Below are positions 61,701 to 64,000 of a DNA stretch of 64,000 nt, in pieces. Location: NCBI GenBank assembly GCA_030279155.1, contig CM059039.1, forward strand, positions 18,573,036 through 18,637,035, written 5' to 3'. This stretch comes from Forsythia viridissima. Taxonomy: Eukaryota; Streptophyta; Magnoliopsida; Lamiales; Oleaceae. Position 1 is the first letter of the stretch; every line of letters begins with the position of its first letter. The notes below the pieces were generated by a model. That model made no database searches and was not told where the DNA came from. It saw only the letters and a program-made list of their open reading frames with translations. Made by a program: the position numbers and the translations under genes.

Positions 61701-61967
61701 ACTATTCCAAATGAAGAAATGCAGCTCTTTTGTAGTCCAAAATTTGTTTGCTTTCTTTCGATTAGTTTACCAGTTTTTTTAGTTTAAAAAAAAATATATT
61801 GAATTTCCTTTTTACTGCATGTGTCGAAACTCTCGTGCGAGGCAGTGCCTTGCATTATGATTTATTTTTATTTATCTTAGTTTAAAAAAAGAAGTGAGTG
61901 AACAAAGAAAAAGCCTATTGAGTTTGTGTTGCATGTTCCTCTATTCTTTATTTGTGGAAGACTACAT

Positions 61968-62005
<38 letters not shown>
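61968..62005. repeat. GAGCCC hexamer array
   Basis: About six perfect tandem GAGCCC units in otherwise AT-rich sequence. Confidence 0.85.
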
Positions 62006-62006
<1 letters not shown>

Positions 62007-62069
62007 TACATAAGCCCGTACACACAATTATTAGTTAAACAATTTAGAAGCCGCCGATGATTTGGATTA

Positions 62070-62267
62070 GGGGTTGTTTGATTCCCATTAAAATGGGTTT
62101 ATTTTTTCCCATTTTTTGACTTTTGGGAAAAATTGACCAAAATACCCCTTTTTTCTAGTCAAATATTACGGCTACTGTGAAAAGCAAAAGGGCATTTTGG
62201 TCATTTTGACCCAAAAGTCAAAAAATGGGAAAGAAAAAACCCATTTTAATGGGAAACAAACACGCTC
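62070..62267. mobile_element. Foldback Tourist-like MITE
   Basis: 198 bases, almost entirely two inverted arms (CCCATTAAAATGGGTTT and AAACCCATTTTAATGGG near the ends), with a TTA duplication (62067-62069 and 62268-62270). Transcripts would fold into a long hairpin. Confidence 0.88.
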
Positions 62268-62270
62268 TTA

Positions 62271-63206
62271 ATCTGTTCAAGAAGTAAACAAAGTAACATT
62301 TTATATAATCATCATTGTCAAGTGATCCCTTTATGCGAAATTCCTCAAATAAATTTCAATATTGGCTGCCATTATCCAAACTTCCAAGTACTTAATCTTG
62401 AAGCTAAAGAATCCATAAGAGTCGTTTTTGTCTGTTATTTCACGTCAATTAAGTTAATTAACAACTGTAATTTCGTGAATCATATGCTAACTATTAAGAC
62501 TTGGAGTTCCATCTTAAAAAAATCAACCTTAACATGTTCTCACAGGATAATGACTTATTTGAGAACACAAATTAGAATCCAATTACTCGTTTGAGTTTAA
62601 TGAACTCTAATACCATATTAAGACTTGAATTTCCATTTTAAAATATATATATTGTTAATATGAGTCAACCAAATATTTATATGTTGTATATTTATTTCAT
62701 ATTTATTCTATGCAAAATATATCCTTACCATATCCCCGTAAGCGGTTCGTTTGACAACACCAATCTTAAAATATTATGTATGTTCCTTTAACATATCCCC
62801 GTAAGTGTCTGCTTAACAAAAATCTTGTTTAAAAAATGCGTCTACTATTATAAATTAAAGTGCCAAAGCAAATCTCTCACACACACAACAGCATATCAAA
62901 TCATTATAAAATTTGAATACTCGAACTAGTAAATATTATAACTATTGTTAGCGGCATCATATTTCATAATCAAAATGAATTTCTTCGACGCGCAAATATA
63001 GTTAGTCCTAGACAAGTGTGCAATAAACGAACACAAATGCTAATGAATGGAGTTAAAAAAAAAAAAAAAAAAAAAAAATATTCAAATGGTCCTTTATTTA
63101 TCAATCCTCGTATATTTATGTTTACATAATAAATTATTCAGGATACATATATCCTTTTTATTTAGTACACATCTAATGACTATATACCCAATATATAATA
63201 GTTGTT
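62271..63206. other. Intergenic / 3' flank of the BBE-like gene
   Basis: AT-rich. The phrase CATATCCCCGTAAG occurs twice (62730 and 62794 areas). A poly-A run lies at 63054-63079. No genes. Confidence 0.5.
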
Positions 63207-64000
63207 TTACCATAGTGATACGGGTGGAATACTTTGTTCATTTCTGAAGAAATTGGTTGGATCCACCTTATTCTTGATATGAACCAATCTTCTGAAATTA
63301 TTGTTGAAATACTTAAATCCCCAAACACTAGCTTGTTTGTAGCTCGTATTACCCTCAATTTTGTTCATTCCAATATCCAAATCCCTGTAATTGAAATATG
63401 CATCTCTTGGAGATTTTGAAACATAACGAGCCATAAAACCGTAAAGCTTCCGAATCCAGTTTATATGTCTTTGTGATTCTGCATTCTCTTCTTCACTCCA
63501 GCTCACAACATAATGAATCATGTATATGTTGCCTGATCGATGTGGGAAAGGAATTTCTGATTCAGAGATCTCATCAATTATTCCTCCATATGGACTGAAT
63601 TCAAATTCAGCCCTATTTACATCTTCTTCGTTAAGAAATTTCCATATGCTTTCGAGACCATATTCTGGAATTGGTTGCTTCACGTAGTCGGATTTTCCTT
63701 TGAAATACGTGGAAACTGGAGTTCTATTTAGCAAAACGTCCCGTGATTCGCCCTGGAAACCTGCAAAAAAGAGTATGGACTCTATCCATGGCATTTCAGT
63801 ACAATCTTCTTTCACCAAACCTAATTCTGGAAATTTCTCTTGCATGATTGGAAGGAGATCATCAACTGGACCGAGGTACAAAGAAGTGAAAAATGCTCCT
63901 ATGGTCCTCTTCCCATTTGAAGAGTCGATGCTTCTTAAGAAGAGTCTTATCAAAAGATTCTCATCAATTTTGTCAGCAACGTATTGCCATCTGTGTACTA
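63207..64000 (-). CDS. Berberine-bridge-enzyme-like FAD oxidase, C-terminal part (runs off window)
   Basis: 263 residues are visible, ending at the stop complementary to 63207-63209; the coding sequence continues past 64000, where it still reads in frame (WQYVADKIDENLLIRLFLRSI). This is the C-terminal half of the FAD-linked BBE-like family (usual length ~520-550). Recognisable blocks: RTIGAFFTSLYLG, FPELGLVKEDCTEMPWIES, the substrate-side NRAEFEFSPYGGIIDEISESEIPFPHR, and the C-terminal BBE signature AYFNYRDLDIG with WGFKYFNNNFRRLVHIKNKVDPTNFFRNEQSIPP. The covalent-FAD His and Cys lie in the missing N-terminal part. Family members are mostly secreted and oxidise carbohydrates, monolignols or alkaloids; the substrate cannot be told. 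No intron or frame break is seen. Confidence 0.93.
   Translation of the reverse strand, partial: VHRWQYVADKIDENLLIRLFLRSIDSSNGKRTIGAFFTSLYLGPVDDLLPIMQEKFPELGLVKEDCTEMPWIESILFFAGFQGESRDVLLNRTPVSTYFKGKSDYVKQPIPEYGLESIWKFLNEEDVNRAEFEFSPYGGIIDEISESEIPFPHRSGNIYMIHYVVSWSEEENAESQRHINWIRKLYGFMARYVSKSPRDAYFNYRDLDIGMNKIEGNTSYKQASVWGFKYFNNNFRRLVHIKNKVDPTNFFRNEQSIPPVSLW

Noticed and set aside
62729..62810. Repeated CATATCCCCGTAAG phrase as a possible regulatory direct repeat
   Set aside because: Only two diverged copies with no clear gene start nearby; the BBE-like gene is transcribed away from it.
1..64000. CRISPR arrays, bacterial operons or ribosomal RNA genes
   Set aside because: No regularly spaced identical repeats with unique spacers, no operon-like gene runs, and no rRNA sequence; the window is plant nuclear DNA.

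Overview
This is a eudicot-type plant nuclear window. It has an AT-rich background, spliced genes with GT-AG introns, plant gene families (RHD3-type GTPase, PUB30/31-type U-box protein, pectin methylesterase/invertase inhibitor, berberine-bridge-enzyme-like oxidase) and a very heavy load of LTR retrotransposons and MITEs. I could not fix the species from sequence alone.

Layout. 59-7528 is a complete but mutated Copia element (Tork-like by eye) with ~1.03-1.06 kb LTRs and a perfect 5-bp target duplication (CTGAG). 8868-10112 is a Mutator-type element that carries a captured MATE-transporter fragment (9-bp target duplication). 10150-10380 is a Tourist-like MITE. 11848-14105 is a 2.26-kb Mutator-like foldback element with 721-bp arms and a second palindrome nested inside. 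15434-29864 is a 22-exon gene for an 829-residue RHD3/atlastin-family GTPase. Its 19th intron is 6.86 kb because it holds a second, antisense Copia element (22192-28387), which itself holds a MITE (25317-25661). 30-50 kb is intergenic: a decayed Ty3/gypsy element lacking RT and integrase (~35135-39600), several hAT-type MITEs with 8-bp duplications, a solo SIRE-like LTR (47133-48335) and a SINE-like unit.

51059-52399 is an intact single-exon U-box ARM E3 ligase gene, followed by an intact secreted PMEI-domain inhibitor gene (53610-54161). Beyond that lie a partial duplicate of the U-box gene's 3' end (~54905-55635), a 5'-truncated antisense Copia element (~55694-58560) and a Ty3/gypsy LTR (~58722-60043). 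The last 800 bases carry the 3' part of a BBE-like oxidase gene on the minus strand, which runs off the window.

The four host genes do not form a pathway; they are independent transcription units in a repeat-rich setting. The most unusual signals are: a 15-nt perfect complement between the primer-binding-site position of the first Copia element and its own LTR, which suggests self-priming instead of tRNA priming; the nested palindrome at 11848-14105; the MATE-carrying Mutator element; and the displaced copy of the U-box gene's 3' end.
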